Assembly: GCF_016127315.1 (NCBI RefSeq)
Contig: NZ_CP065997.1
Coordinates: 1,612,001 to 1,676,000, forward strand
DNA length: 64,000 nucleotides
Direction of reading: 5' to 3'
Source of the DNA: Achromobacter deleyi
GTDB taxonomy: Bacteria; Pseudomonadota; Gammaproteobacteria; Burkholderiales; Burkholderiaceae_B
This document shows, one piece after another, positions 1 through 8,686 of the stretch (its first letter is position 1; each line of letters begins with the position of its first letter). The notes under the pieces were generated by a model. The model was given only the letters and a program-made list of their open reading frames with translations. It did no database searches and was not told the DNA's origin. A program made the position numbers and the translations under genes.

Positions 1-200
1 CGGCGCGCCAGCGGCATCTGCTCCAGGCCGCGGCCCTGGCGGCGCACGCCGCCGTAGTTGACGCCGCTGGCGCGGGCGCCGCACAGCGCGGCTTCCAGCA
101 GCACCACCGGCACGCCCTGGCGCCGCAGGAACAGCGCGGCGCTGCCGCCGACGATGCCGCCGCCGAGAATGGCGACTTCGGTTTCGATGCGTTCGGTCAT
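1..200 (-). CDS. FAD-dependent oxidoreductase, N-terminal part (gene leaves the window)
   Basis: Only the first 66 codons are present; the gene continues beyond base 1. The N-terminus holds an FAD-binding Rossmann signature, VAILGGGIVGGSAALFLRR, at about residues 9-27, as in D-amino acid, glycine and sarcosine oxidase-like (DadA/HcnC-like) enzymes. The ATG at 200-198 overlaps the TGA of the upstream flavoprotein gene by 4 bp, so translation is probably coupled. In known three-part dehydrogenases of this type (hydrogen cyanide synthase HcnABC, opine oxidase, hydroxyproline dehydrogenase) this is the catalytic subunit that oxidises the amine or imino acid. The family call is firm; the substrate is unknown. 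Confidence 0.85.
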   Translation of the reverse strand, partial: MTERIETEVAILGGGIVGGSAALFLRRQGVPVVLLEAALCGARASGVNYGGVRRQGRGLEQMPLAR

Positions 201-1582
201 GGCGCGGGCGTTCCGGAACGGTCCAGGCAGACGATATCCACGGGGATGGGCTTGACCGGCGGCTGGCCGCGCAGGCGGCCGACCGCGTCGGGTCCGGCGC
301 CGCATGCATGTGCCAGCACCTCGGCCGCGCCCGCGCCGCACATGCGGCCCTGGCAGCGGCCCATGCCGACGCGCGTCAACGCCTTCAGGCGGTTCAGTTC
401 GTGCGCGCCGGTGCCGTGGACCACGGTGCGCAGCGTGCCCGCGGTGACTTCCTCGCACCGGCACACCACGGTATCGTCGGCGATGTCGGCGGCCCAATCC
501 TGGGGAAACGGAAAGGCGCGCTCCAGCGCGTCGCGCACCCGGCCGTTGGCGGCCAGGCGCGATTCGAGTTCGCGCGCCCGCGCCGCCGGCACGGCATGCC
601 CTGCATCCTCCAGCAAGGCCAGCGCGGCGCGCTCGCCGGCCAGCTCGGCCGCGTCCGCGCCCCCGATGCCGGCGCCATCGCCCGCCACGTACACGCCGGC
701 CACGCTGCTGCGTCCGGCCGCATCCAGGCGCGGCGTCCAGCCACGGTCGCGGACATTGAAGGCGAACTGGCAGCCCACCAGGCTGGCCAGCTGCGTTTCG
801 GAACGCAGCGACAGGCCGTAGCCCAACGCATCGCAATCCACCCGCCGCTGCCGCGATCCCTGGCGGTAGAGCAGCCCGGTGACGCGCGCTTCGCCCTCGA
901 CCCGCACCGGCCGCACGCCGCTGGCCATGGGCACGCCATGCGCGCGCAGCCAGGCCATGTAGTACAGCCCCTTGGCCAGCAGGCCCGGCGCGCGCAGCAT
1001 GCCGGGCAACGCCGCCAGGCGGTCGGCGAAGCGCGAGGTATCCAGCACCGCCACAACGCGGGCGCCGGCCTTGGCGTACTGGTAGGCGACCAGATAGAGC
1101 AGGGGACCAGTGCCCATGAACGCGACGCGCTCGCCGATGGCGCAGCCCTGGTGCTTCAACGCCACCTGCGAACCGCCCAGGGTGTACACGCCCGGCGTCA
1201 GCCAGCCCGGGAACGGCAGCACGCGGTCGGTGGCGCCGGTGGCCAGGATCAGGTGGGTGTAGGGCACGGGCGCGCTCTTGCCGTCGCGCAGCACGTCCAG
1301 CGTCTTGCCCTCGGCGTTCCACACCAGGCTGCCGGGACGGTAGTCCAGCCTCGGCGCCAGTTCATCCATCTTGCGGTGCAGCGCGTCGGCCTTGCGATGC
1401 TCGAAGCCGTACAGCGCCGCCTTGGTCCGCGCGAAGCCGGGCGGCGGCTGGCGGTAGATCTGGCCGCCAGCGCGCGGCGCCTCGTCCAGCACCACCGGCC
1501 GCAGGCCCTGGGCCGCCAGCGTCTGCGCGGCGCGAATGCCGGCGGGGCCGGCGCCCACGATCACGGGCAGGATCAGGTTCAT
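197..1582 (-). CDS. NAD(P)/FAD-dependent oxidoreductase with C-terminal BFD-like [2Fe-2S] domain (HcnB/OoxA-like)
   Basis: 461 aa. A dinucleotide-binding GxGxxG lies at residues 9-15 (VGAGPAG), an ATG motif at about 114-117, and a second nucleotide-binding loop (MGTGP) at 156-160. The C-terminal third has Cys374, Cys376, Cys410 and Cys415 (CxC...Cx4C), the ligand set of a bacterioferritin-associated-ferredoxin-type [2Fe-2S] domain. This is the architecture of the large subunit of HcnB and opine/hydroxyproline oxidase-type complexes, which take electrons from a flavin oxidase. The ATG at 1582 overlaps the preceding small [2Fe-2S] gene by 4 bp, and the stop overlaps the next flavoprotein start by 4 bp. 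The frame is open farther upstream, but that stretch reads the preceding gene out of frame. Confidence 0.9.
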   Translation of the reverse strand: MNLILPVIVGAGPAGIRAAQTLAAQGLRPVVLDEAPRAGGQIYRQPPPGFARTKAALYGFEHRKADALHRKMDELAPRLDYRPGSLVWNAEGKTLDVLRDGKSAPVPYTHLILATGATDRVLPFPGWLTPGVYTLGGSQVALKHQGCAIGERVAFMGTGPLLYLVAYQYAKAGARVVAVLDTSRFADRLAALPGMLRAPGLLAKGLYYMAWLRAHGVPMASGVRPVRVEGEARVTGLLYRQGSRQRRVDCDALGYGLSLRSETQLASLVGCQFAFNVRDRGWTPRLDAAGRSSVAGVYVAGDGAGIGGADAAELAGERAALALLEDAGHAVPAARARELESRLAANGRVRDALERAFPFPQDWAADIADDTVVCRCEEVTAGTLRTVVHGTGAHELNRLKALTRVGMGRCQGRMCGAGAAEVLAHACGAGPDAVGRLRGQPPVKPIPVDIVCLDRSGTPAP

Positions 1583-1908
1583 GATGCGTCGCCCTCCGCC
1601 GCCAGCGTGCCCGGCACCTGCTCGGCGCGCAGCGGCGCGCTGCGCAGGCGCATGCCCGCTTCGATGTAGGTGGAACAGGCGCGCAGACGCGTGCCATCCT
1701 CGCGCTGCATCCAGCAGTCCTGGCAGGCGCCCATCATGCAGAAGCCGGCGCGCGGCCCGCCGCCGAATTCCGACAGGCGCAGGCGCTCGGCCTGCGTCAG
1801 CACCGCCGTCAGCACGGTATCGCCGGCCAGCGCGGTGCACGGCTTGCCGTCGAGCGTGAAGGCGACGGCGGGCCGGGCCGTTTCGGCCAGGCGTTTCAGT
1901 ATTGCCAT
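1579..1908 (-). CDS. small (2Fe-2S)-binding subunit (HcnA-like)
   Basis: 109 aa, the usual length for HcnA-type subunits. Cys57, Cys62, Cys65 and Cys78 (Cx4CxxC...C) match the cluster ligands of a plant-type [2Fe-2S] ferredoxin fold, with the GDTVLTAV segment before them. It would pass electrons between the two flavoproteins encoded directly downstream. The start at 1908 follows the permease gene by 37 bp on the same strand, so transporter and dehydrogenase are probably one transcript: uptake and oxidation of the same substrate. The family is clear, the substrate is not. Confidence 0.9.
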   Translation of the reverse strand: MAILKRLAETARPAVAFTLDGKPCTALAGDTVLTAVLTQAERLRLSEFGGGPRAGFCMMGACQDCWMQREDGTRLRACSTYIEAGMRLRSAPLRAEQVPGTLAAEGDAS

Positions 1909-1945
1909 GATGGCGGGGTCTCCCGTTGCGTACCCGGCTTGCGCT

Positions 1946-2740
1946 TCATTTCTGTCCCACCAGCACGCGGTCCAGCCCGTAGACGCGATCCAGCAGCAGC
2001 ATGGTCGCCGCGGTCAGGCCGATCACCAGCGCCGACACGGCGGCCATCATCGGGTCGATCGACTCGGTGGCGTACATGTACATGCGCACCGGCAGCGTGA
2101 TGGTCGACGGCGCGGTGATGAACACCGACATGGTCAGCTCGTCGAAACTGTTGATGAAGGCCAGCAGCCAGCCGCCCGACACGCCCGGAATGATGAGCGG
2201 CAGCGTCACCTGGAAGAACACCGTGGCGCGGCTCGCGCCCAGCGACAGCGCGGCATGCTCGACCGAGCGGTCAAAGCCCACCAGCGCGCCGATCACCAGC
2301 CGCATCACGTAGGGCGTGATCACCACCACGTGGCTGAACACCAGCCAGCCGAAGCTGCCGGTGGTGCCCATCAGCGCGAAAAAGCGCAGCAGCGCCACGC
2401 CCAGCACCAGGTGCGGAATCATCAGCGGCGACAGGAACAGGCCGTTGAGCGCATCGCGCCCGGGGAAGCGGTAGCGGGTGATGGCGATGGCCGCCGGCAC
2501 CGCCAGGCACACGGCGATGCTGGCCGACAGGAACGCCAACCACAGGCTGTTCTTGAACGCCTGCATGAAGTTGGGATGCTCGAACACCGCGTGGAACCAG
2601 CGCAGCGAGAACTGCGTGGTCGGCACCGTCAGCGTCGACTCGGGCGTGAAAGCCACCAGGCACACGATGGCCAGCGGCGCCAGCACGAACATCACCACCA
2701 GGGCATTGAAGGCCAGGGCGAAGGGACCGTTTTTCTGCAT
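1946..2740 (-). CDS. ABC transporter permease, spermidine/putrescine (PotC) type
   Basis: 264 aa with about six hydrophobic segments, starting with an N-terminal one at residues 8-30 (FNALVVMFVLAPLAIVCLV). The EAA loop that contacts the ATPase is visible as AALSLGASRATVFFQVTLP near residue 160. The length and N-terminus fit the PotC/YdcV branch of the binding-protein-dependent permease family. It is the second permease of the operon, 15 bp after the first. No periplasmic binding protein gene occurs in the operon within the window; it may lie beyond base 1, after the catalytic flavoprotein. Confidence 0.9.
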   Translation of the reverse strand: MQKNGPFALAFNALVVMFVLAPLAIVCLVAFTPESTLTVPTTQFSLRWFHAVFEHPNFMQAFKNSLWLAFLSASIAVCLAVPAAIAITRYRFPGRDALNGLFLSPLMIPHLVLGVALLRFFALMGTTGSFGWLVFSHVVVITPYVMRLVIGALVGFDRSVEHAALSLGASRATVFFQVTLPLIIPGVSGGWLLAFINSFDELTMSVFITAPSTITLPVRMYMYATESIDPMMAAVSALVIGLTAATMLLLDRVYGLDRVLVGQK

Positions 2741-2755
2741 GATCGCTGTCCTCGC

Positions 2756-3643
2756 TCAACCCAGGCTGCGCCGGTAGGAACGTTCCACCACGCGGTTGTA
2801 GGCCATCATGATGACGACATTGACCACCAGCAGCACGATGGCGATGGCCGCGCCCAGCGGCCAGTTCAGTTCGGTCAGGAACTCGTCGTAGACCACCGTG
2901 GCCACCATCTTCAGGCGCCGTCCGCCCAGCAGCGCGGGAATCGCGAACGAGCTGGCCGACAGCCCGAACACGATCAGACTGCCCGACAGGATGCCCGGCA
3001 TGGCCTGCGGCAGCACGATGCGCAGCAGCGTCTGGAAACGCGAGGCGTTGAGCGACAGCGCGGCGTGCTCCACCGTCGGATCCAGCTTCTGCAGCGAGGT
3101 CCACACCGGAATCACCATGAACGGCAGCATCACGTGCACCAGGCCGATGATGACCGCGGTGGGCGTGTACAGCAGCGGCCCCAGGCCCAGCGCCGCGGCC
3201 GCGCGGCCGATGGCGCCGCCCGGCCCCAGCAGCATGCTCCAGCCGAAGGCGCGCACCACCAGCGAGATCAGCAGCGGCGACAGCACCACCAGCAGGAAGA
3301 TCGAGCGCCACGGCTTGCCCATGCGCGACAGGATGTAGGCCTCGGGCGCGCCGATCAGCACGCAGATCAGCGTGGTCACGCCCGCGATCCAGAACGTGCG
3401 CCAGAAGATCTCCAGGAAATAGCCGTCGGTCACCACCGCCAGGTAGTGTTCGAAGGTGTGCCCCGGCAGGATGCCGGCGCTGTAATCGAACGGCCGGAAC
3501 GACAGCACCAGCGTCAATGCCAGCGGCGTCAGCACCAGCGTCAGGAACACGATCGCCAGCGGGATCGAGCCCAGGATGGCCAGCAGGCCGTCGGTGCGCG
3601 GCTTGGGCGCGCTGGCGGCGCCGGGTTGGGTCAGCGTCGTCAT
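2756..3643 (-). CDS. ABC transporter permease, spermidine/putrescine (PotB) type
   Basis: 295 aa from the ATG at 3643, one base after the ATPase stop. An N-terminal membrane segment (about residues 20-45) precedes a periplasmic loop and five further segments, as in PotB/YdcU. The EAA loop reads EHAALSLNASRFQTLLRIVLP. It pairs with the downstream PotC-type permease to form the channel. The frame extends to 3721, but that stretch overlaps the ATPase C-terminus, so the shorter ATG start with the Thr-Gln-Pro-rich beginning is preferred. Confidence 0.9.
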   Translation of the reverse strand: MTTLTQPGAASAPKPRTDGLLAILGSIPLAIVFLTLVLTPLALTLVLSFRPFDYSAGILPGHTFEHYLAVVTDGYFLEIFWRTFWIAGVTTLICVLIGAPEAYILSRMGKPWRSIFLLVVLSPLLISLVVRAFGWSMLLGPGGAIGRAAAALGLGPLLYTPTAVIIGLVHVMLPFMVIPVWTSLQKLDPTVEHAALSLNASRFQTLLRIVLPQAMPGILSGSLIVFGLSASSFAIPALLGGRRLKMVATVVYDEFLTELNWPLGAAIAIVLLVVNVVIMMAYNRVVERSYRRSLG

Positions 3644-3644
3644 G

Positions 3645-4712
3645 TCAGGCCTCTTCGGCGGCGGCCGTGGGCAGCACGCGCAGCACGCCCTCGGCCCAGT
3701 CCAGCCCGATCGCGTCGCCATCGTCGTGCGGCCGGCGGCCGTCGTTGGGCGTGAGCACCGTCAGCGCCCCCACCGGCGAATCCAGCCCGTACATCCACTG
3801 GCTGCCCAGGAAATAGCGCGTGCTGACCACACAGGACAGCTTGCCCTGGCCGGCCGGCACCGGCACCAGCTTTTCCGGGCGCAGCGACAGCTGCACGCTG
3901 TCGCCATGGCGCAGGCCCGCGCCATCGACCAGCACGCGCAGCGCGCCGGTCTCCACCTCCGCCTGCGCGCCGCAACGCGTCACGCGGCCCGGCAGCAGGT
4001 TGGTCTTGCCGACGAAGCGCGAAATGAACTCGCTCTGCGGATGCTCGTACATGCGATAGGGCGCATCCACCTGCGTGGCGCGGCCGTCCTGCATCACCAC
4101 CACGCGGTCACTGATCGACAGCGCCTCGGCCTGGTCGTGCGTCACCATCACGGTGGTGGTGCCGATCTGCTTCTGAATGCTGCGCAGCTCGAACTGCATG
4201 TCCTCGCGCAGCTTGGCGTCCAGGTTCGACAGCGGCTCGTCCAGCAACAGCACCGGCGGCCGGATCACCAGCGCGCGCGCCAGCGCCACCCGTTGCCGCT
4301 GGCCGCCCGACAATTCGCGCGGAAAGCGGTCGGCGTGCTTGTCCAGCTTGACCAGCGCCAGCGCCTCGCGCACCCGCGCCTGGCGCTCGGTGCGCTCGAC
4401 CTTGCGCATCTTCAGGCCGAAGGCGACGTTGTCCGCCACCGTCAGGTGCGGGAACAGCGCATAGCTCTGGAACACGATGCCCAGCCCGCGCGTGTTCGGC
4501 TTGGCATGGGTGATGTCGCGGCCATCGAGCGTGATGCTGCCGCGCGTGACGTCGGCAAAGCCCGCGATCATCTGCAGCGTGGTGGTCTTGCCGCAGCCCG
4601 ACGGCCCCAGCAAGGACACGAATTCCCCTTTCTCGACCGCCAGGTTCAGGTCCGAGACGACCCGCAGGTCGCCGTAATTCTTGGAGACGTTGTCCAACCG
4701 CAGAAATGACAT
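3645..4712 (-). CDS. ABC transporter ATP-binding protein, PotA/FbpC type
   Basis: 355 aa. Walker A is GPSGCGKTTT (about residues 37-46), the ABC signature LSGGQRQRVALARAL, Walker B VLLLDEPLSNLD, and the switch His lies in MVTHDQAEAL. A C-terminal extension of about 110 residues has the TOBE fold seen in polyamine, iron(III), sulfate and maltose importers. It energises the two permeases that follow at 1-bp and 15-bp spacing. First gene of the operon; the 199 bp before it is shared with the divergent IclR gene. Confidence 0.93.
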   Translation of the reverse strand: MSFLRLDNVSKNYGDLRVVSDLNLAVEKGEFVSLLGPSGCGKTTTLQMIAGFADVTRGSITLDGRDITHAKPNTRGLGIVFQSYALFPHLTVADNVAFGLKMRKVERTERQARVREALALVKLDKHADRFPRELSGGQRQRVALARALVIRPPVLLLDEPLSNLDAKLREDMQFELRSIQKQIGTTTVMVTHDQAEALSISDRVVVMQDGRATQVDAPYRMYEHPQSEFISRFVGKTNLLPGRVTRCGAQAEVETGALRVLVDGAGLRHGDSVQLSLRPEKLVPVPAGQGKLSCVVSTRYFLGSQWMYGLDSPVGALTVLTPNDGRRPHDDGDAIGLDWAEGVLRVLPTAAAEEA

Positions 4713-4911
4713 ATTCCAAACCCCGTGCCCGGTGAGGAGCGGTGCGCGAGGCAGACCCCGCGAAGCAATCGATGCAGGGCAGTCTAGGAGTCGCCGAAAA
4801 GGCCGGTCAATTAGGGTTTCCCGAAGAATCGAATTTTCTACTTATTATTTCCGTATAGCTGAATTTCCTGATAAAAACACAGACATATATTTTGATTATC
4901 GGAATTGAACA
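4713..4911. promoter_or_regulatory. divergent promoter region between the transport operon and the IclR gene
   Basis: 199 bp. The part nearest the IclR gene (about 4838-4907) is strikingly AT-rich against GC-rich surroundings and should carry promoter elements for one or both genes. IclR regulators usually bind between themselves and their divergent target. I see no clean long palindrome, so no operator is assigned. Confidence 0.45.
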
Positions 4912-5754
4912 ATGAAGAAATCAGAACCCGCCGACGACGCCGGCGCCCAGGGCGTGCTGCAACGCGCCTTCGCCGTGCTGCGCGTCCTGTCCGACGCCAA
5001 GGGCGAAAAACTGCGCCTGACCGACATCGCCGCCCGCACCGGCCAGGCCCAGGCCACCGTCCACCGCGTGCTGCAGGGCCTGGTGCAGGAAGGCATGGTC
5101 GAGCAGCCCGCCCAGAGCAAGGGCTACCAGCTCAGCGTCGCCTTCTTCTCCCTGGCCGCCGCCGCCGGCAACCACCAGTCCACCCTGCGCTCGATCTACC
5201 GCCCCGTCATGCTGCGCCTGAGCGGCATGCTCAACGACACCATCTTCCTGCTGGTGCGCAGCGGCTTCGACGCCGTCTGCCTGGACCGCATCGACGGCGC
5301 CTTCCCGGTGCGCTCGCACACCGGCGACATCGGCGGCCGCGTCCCGCTCGGCCTGGGCCAGGGCGGCCTGCTGCTGCTCGCCAACCTGCCCGAAGCCGAA
5401 CGCGAGGAAGTCCTGCGCTTCAACATCCCGCGCCTGCACCACCTGGGCTTCGTCGACGAAATCTCGATGCGCGCCGGCATCAAGGAATGCCAGGAACTCC
5501 AATACGCCCGCAGCAAGGGCCAGGGCATCTTCCCCAACATCGCCGGCCTGGCCGTCCCCGTCCACGACCCCAACGGCGTCACCGTCGCCGCCCTCAGCAT
5601 CGCCGCCCCCGTCGAACGCATCAGCGACGAACGCCTCCCCCTAATCGTGGAAATCCTGCGCCGCGAAGCCGCCGGCATCAGCGCCCAACTCAACCCGTTC
5701 GACCCCGCGCTAAGGCGCCCCAGCCAATTCCTCGGCACGGGCAACCGAGAATAA
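4912..5754 (+). CDS. IclR-family transcriptional regulator
   Basis: 280 aa. An N-terminal winged helix-turn-helix occupies about residues 14-75 (LQRAFAVLRVLSD, then LTDIAARTGQAQATVHRVL), followed by the IclR effector-binding domain, with the conserved GGRVPLGLGQGG-type segment near residue 142 and the C-terminal VAALSIAAPVERIS. Divergent from the ABC transporter/dehydrogenase operon and therefore probably its local regulator, binding the transported compound or a breakdown product. The ATG at 4912 follows GGAATTGAAC. Confidence 0.93.
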   Translation: MKKSEPADDAGAQGVLQRAFAVLRVLSDAKGEKLRLTDIAARTGQAQATVHRVLQGLVQEGMVEQPAQSKGYQLSVAFFSLAAAAGNHQSTLRSIYRPVMLRLSGMLNDTIFLLVRSGFDAVCLDRIDGAFPVRSHTGDIGGRVPLGLGQGGLLLLANLPEAEREEVLRFNIPRLHHLGFVDEISMRAGIKECQELQYARSKGQGIFPNIAGLAVPVHDPNGVTVAALSIAAPVERISDERLPLIVEILRREAAGISAQLNPFDPALRRPSQFLGTGNRE

Positions 5755-5891
5755 ACCCGCAGCGCCACAACCCTCGCCGCGCCGGCCGACCTACGAAGAA
5801 AGACTCGCGAGCAAAAACCCGCAAGCAAAAAACAAAAAAGCCGGCAAGCCGCCACAGCGACCCACCGGCTTCCAGCCGATCAGAGAAACCT

Positions 5892-7055
5892 TCAGACCGG
5901 ATAAGTCCCCGGCAACAAAATACTCCGATCCCCGACGTCGATATTGCGCCGCCCGCAAAGCGCCATCGTCGTATCCATTTCCTTGTAAAGGATCTCCAAC
6001 ACGCGAGTCACGCCCGCCTGCCCATATGCCCCCAACCCGTACAGGAAGGCCCGCCCGATCATCGCTCCGCGCGCGCCCAGCGCCACCGCCTTGAGGATGT
6101 CCTGCCCCGAGCGCACGCCGCCATCCATCCACACTTCGATCTTCGACCCCACCGCGTCCGCGATCGAAGGCAGCGCCGCGATCGACGACATCGCCCCATC
6201 CAGCTGGCGCCCGCCATGGTTGCTGACGATCAGCGCATCCGCGCCGCTGTTGGCCGCCAGCTGCGCATCCTCGACGTCCAGGATGCCCTTGATGATCAGC
6301 TTGCCGCCCCAACGCTGCTTGATCCATTCCACATCGTCCCAGCTCAGGCGCGGATCGAACTGCTCGGCCGTCCACGACGACAGCGACGACAGGTCGCTCA
6401 CGCCCTTGGCGTGGCCGACGATGTTGCCAAACGTGCGGCGCCTGGTGCCCAGCATGCCCATGCACCAGCGCGGCTTGGTCGCCAGGTTGATGAGATTGCG
6501 GAGGGTCGGCTTGGGCGGCGTCGACAGCCCGTTCTTGATGTCCTTGTGGCGCTGGCCCAGGATCTGCAGGTCCAGCGTCAGCACCAGCGCCGAGCAGCCG
6601 GCCGCCTTGGCGCGGTCGATCAGGTCGCCGACGAATTCGCGGTCGCGCATCACGTACAGCTGGAACCAGAACGGCTTGCCGGTGGCCGCCGCCACGTCTT
6701 CCAGCGAGCAGATGCTCATGGTCGACAGCGTGAACGGCACGCCGAAGTCGGCCGCCGCCTTTGCCGCCAGGATCTCGCCATCGGCATGCTGCATGCCGGT
6801 CAGGCCCGTCGGCGAAATCGCCAACGGCATCACCGCGTCCTGGCCCACCAGCGTCGTGCGCAACGAACGGCCTTCCATGTTCACCGCCACGCGCTGGCGC
6901 AGCTTGATCTTCTGGAAATCGCTTTCGTTGGCGCGGTACGTGCCTTCCGTCCAGGCGCCCGAATCGGCGTAGTCGTAGAACATGCGCGGCACGCGCTTGC
7001 GCGCGATCGCGCGCAGGTCTTCGATGCAGGTGATCGTGGAGAGGTTAGCGGTCAT
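5892..7055 (-). CDS. lldD: FMN-dependent alpha-hydroxy-acid dehydrogenase (L-lactate dehydrogenase type)
   Basis: 387 aa, normal for LldD. The family signature SNHGGRQLDG holds the catalytic His280 and Arg283, Lys256 lies in KLIIKGIL, and FMN-binding segments include PTG at residues 82-84, QLYV at 132-135 and DGGVRSGQDILKAVALGA. These enzymes oxidise L-lactate or related 2-hydroxyacids to 2-oxoacids and pass electrons to the respiratory chain. The ATG at 7055 matches the family N-terminus; the frame upstream is GC-rich non-family sequence. Convergent with the IclR gene. Specificity among lactate, glycolate and mandelate cannot be read from sequence, so the symbol is by similarity. Confidence 0.88.
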   Translation of the reverse strand: MTANLSTITCIEDLRAIARKRVPRMFYDYADSGAWTEGTYRANESDFQKIKLRQRVAVNMEGRSLRTTLVGQDAVMPLAISPTGLTGMQHADGEILAAKAAADFGVPFTLSTMSICSLEDVAAATGKPFWFQLYVMRDREFVGDLIDRAKAAGCSALVLTLDLQILGQRHKDIKNGLSTPPKPTLRNLINLATKPRWCMGMLGTRRRTFGNIVGHAKGVSDLSSLSSWTAEQFDPRLSWDDVEWIKQRWGGKLIIKGILDVEDAQLAANSGADALIVSNHGGRQLDGAMSSIAALPSIADAVGSKIEVWMDGGVRSGQDILKAVALGARGAMIGRAFLYGLGAYGQAGVTRVLEILYKEMDTTMALCGRRNIDVGDRSILLPGTYPV

Positions 7056-7185
7056 GGTTATTTTTCTGGGGAAAGTGGGACGCGACCCCGCGGCGCCCGG
7101 CCCCGCGCGAACCCGCACGCGTCGTCCCGACGCCTGCCGTTCACGCCGGGCGGCAAGGCCCCGCGGCGCCGCCCAGTATACGCGC

Positions 7186-7218
7186 CGGGGCCGGCAAGCG
7201 CCCCTTGCCGGCCCCGGC
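7186..7218. other. 14-bp perfect inverted repeat between the PhyH and LldD genes
   Basis: Arms at 7186-7199 (CCGGGGCCGGCAAG) and 7205-7218, 5-nt loop, no mismatch. It lies in the 220-bp gap between two minus-strand genes. There is no clear T-tract after it on the minus strand, so it is a terminator-like or processing hairpin rather than a textbook terminator. Confidence 0.6.
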
Positions 7219-7275
7219 TCCCCCTTCATCGCGACCGCTTTCGCGCCGCTGCCGACGCGGCCGCTGACCCCGCCG

Positions 7276-8172
7276 CTAGCGCGGCCAGACCTTGGTCACC
7301 GCCCGGATCGTGGCCCATGCCACCCAGCGCGGGCTGGTCAGGCGCGCCCCCGGCAGGCGCCGCAGCACGTCCACCGCCAGGCCGCCGCGGCGATGCCATT
7401 CCTTCTTGCGGGTCTGGCTGTCGGTCCAGCGGCCTTCGAGCCACGGAAACTCGCGCCGTCCCGGCTTGTAGACCGGCGGCGTGTTGTAGATCAGGATGTA
7501 CGCCAGCCGCGGCTGCGGCGACGTATTGGCGCCCGTGAAATGCAGCGTGCGCGCATCGTGCACGGTGCAGCCGCCGGGTTGCAGCGGCTCGGCCACCGCC
7601 TGGTCGCGCGGAAAATCGGCGCAGCATTCGAGCGGATGCAGCGTCTTGTCGCCGCCTGGCGAGCGATGCTCCAGCACCTCGTTCTTGTTCGAGCCCGGAA
7701 TGAACTGCATGCAGCCGTTCTCCAGCGTGGCCGGCTGCAGCGCCAGCCAGATGCTCAGCTCGTTGTAGACGAAGTCGGGCGAGCGGAACGCCTCGTCCTG
7801 GTGCCACGGCGTCTCGGGCCCGACCAGCGCCGGCTTGAGCAGCGCATGCTCGCCGTACAGCGCGGCGTCCTCGCCCAGCAGCTGGCGCGCCAGCTCCAGC
7901 GTGCGCTCGTGATAGGCGGTCTTCAGCAGGCCCGGGGCATAATGGCGCGGATCGTGCAAACTGGGAAACTTGGCCGGCTTGGACGGGTCGTCGCGACTGA
8001 TGAAGTCGTATTGCGCCCCCTCGTTGTAGCCCGTCTTGTTCGCGAACAGTTCCAGCAGCGTGCGCCGGATGTAGCCCACCTCGTCCTGCGGACACATGTC
8101 CGGCAGGGCCAGGTAGCCCTGGTCCCGATAGCGCGCTGTTTCTGCTTCCGACAACAAACTGGTCTCTTCCAT
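7276..8172 (-). CDS. phytanoyl-CoA dioxygenase (PhyH) family protein
   Basis: 298 aa. The Fe(II) site of the double-stranded beta-helix fold is visible: His124-x-Asp126 (TPWHQDEAF) and distal His211 (TLHFTGANTS), with Arg222 as the likely 2-oxoglutarate ligand. The internal ATLENGCMQFIPGS is typical of PhyH enzymes. These hydroxylate diverse small molecules with O2 and 2-oxoglutarate. It is upstream of the hydroxyacid dehydrogenase on the same strand, which suggests a hydroxylation step feeding a hydroxyacid oxidation, but the 220-bp gap with a hairpin allows separate expression. Substrate unknown. Confidence 0.88.
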   Translation of the reverse strand: MEETSLLSEAETARYRDQGYLALPDMCPQDEVGYIRRTLLELFANKTGYNEGAQYDFISRDDPSKPAKFPSLHDPRHYAPGLLKTAYHERTLELARQLLGEDAALYGEHALLKPALVGPETPWHQDEAFRSPDFVYNELSIWLALQPATLENGCMQFIPGSNKNEVLEHRSPGGDKTLHPLECCADFPRDQAVAEPLQPGGCTVHDARTLHFTGANTSPQPRLAYILIYNTPPVYKPGRREFPWLEGRWTDSQTRKKEWHRRGGLAVDVLRRLPGARLTSPRWVAWATIRAVTKVWPR

Positions 8173-8333
8173 AATGGCTTCTCCAAGCTTTGCTTGCGGG
8201 TGTTCCCGTTGGCACGTTTTGACATGTGCTCTAACGTATCGCTTCGATGCCCGAGGGGCCTATCGACCATCCGCTGTAGTCGGAACCGCCTAGGTCACCG
8301 GCGCGCTGCGGTGCATCATCCGAAGGAAAACCA

Positions 8334-8618
8334 ATGCAAGACACCCATATCGAGACCGTCCACGTCACCGTCAGCGGCACCGTGCAGGGCGTGGGCTACC
8401 GCCATGCGGCGGTGCGGCGCGCGCATCTGCTGGGCGCCAAGGGCTGGGTGCAGAACATGCTGGACGGCACGGTCGAGGCCCTGGTGCAGGGCACGCCCGA
8501 CCAGGTCGATCACATGCTGGAATGGCTGCGGCGCGGCCCGCCCGGGGCCGAGGTCATCGAGATGGTCACGCGCCGGGAGTACACCGACAAGCGTTATGCC
8601 CATTTCGAACAGCTGTAG
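8334..8618 (+). CDS. acyP: acylphosphatase
   Basis: 94 aa, the normal size of this small alpha/beta fold. The signature VSGTVQGVGYRHAAVR carries catalytic Arg23, and GWVQNMLDGTVE carries catalytic Asn41. It hydrolyses acyl phosphates in the cytoplasm. A good ribosome site (GAAGGAAAACC) precedes the ATG. Stands alone, divergent from the PhyH gene and convergent with the exporter gene. Confidence 0.95.
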   Translation: MQDTHIETVHVTVSGTVQGVGYRHAAVRRAHLLGAKGWVQNMLDGTVEALVQGTPDQVDHMLEWLRRGPPGAEVIEMVTRREYTDKRYAHFEQL

Positions 8619-8686
8619 GCGGCGCGCCACGGCCTGCGCCGCTCATCCAAAAGCGGGTAGGAGACGCGGCGGAAAGAAGGATGAGG

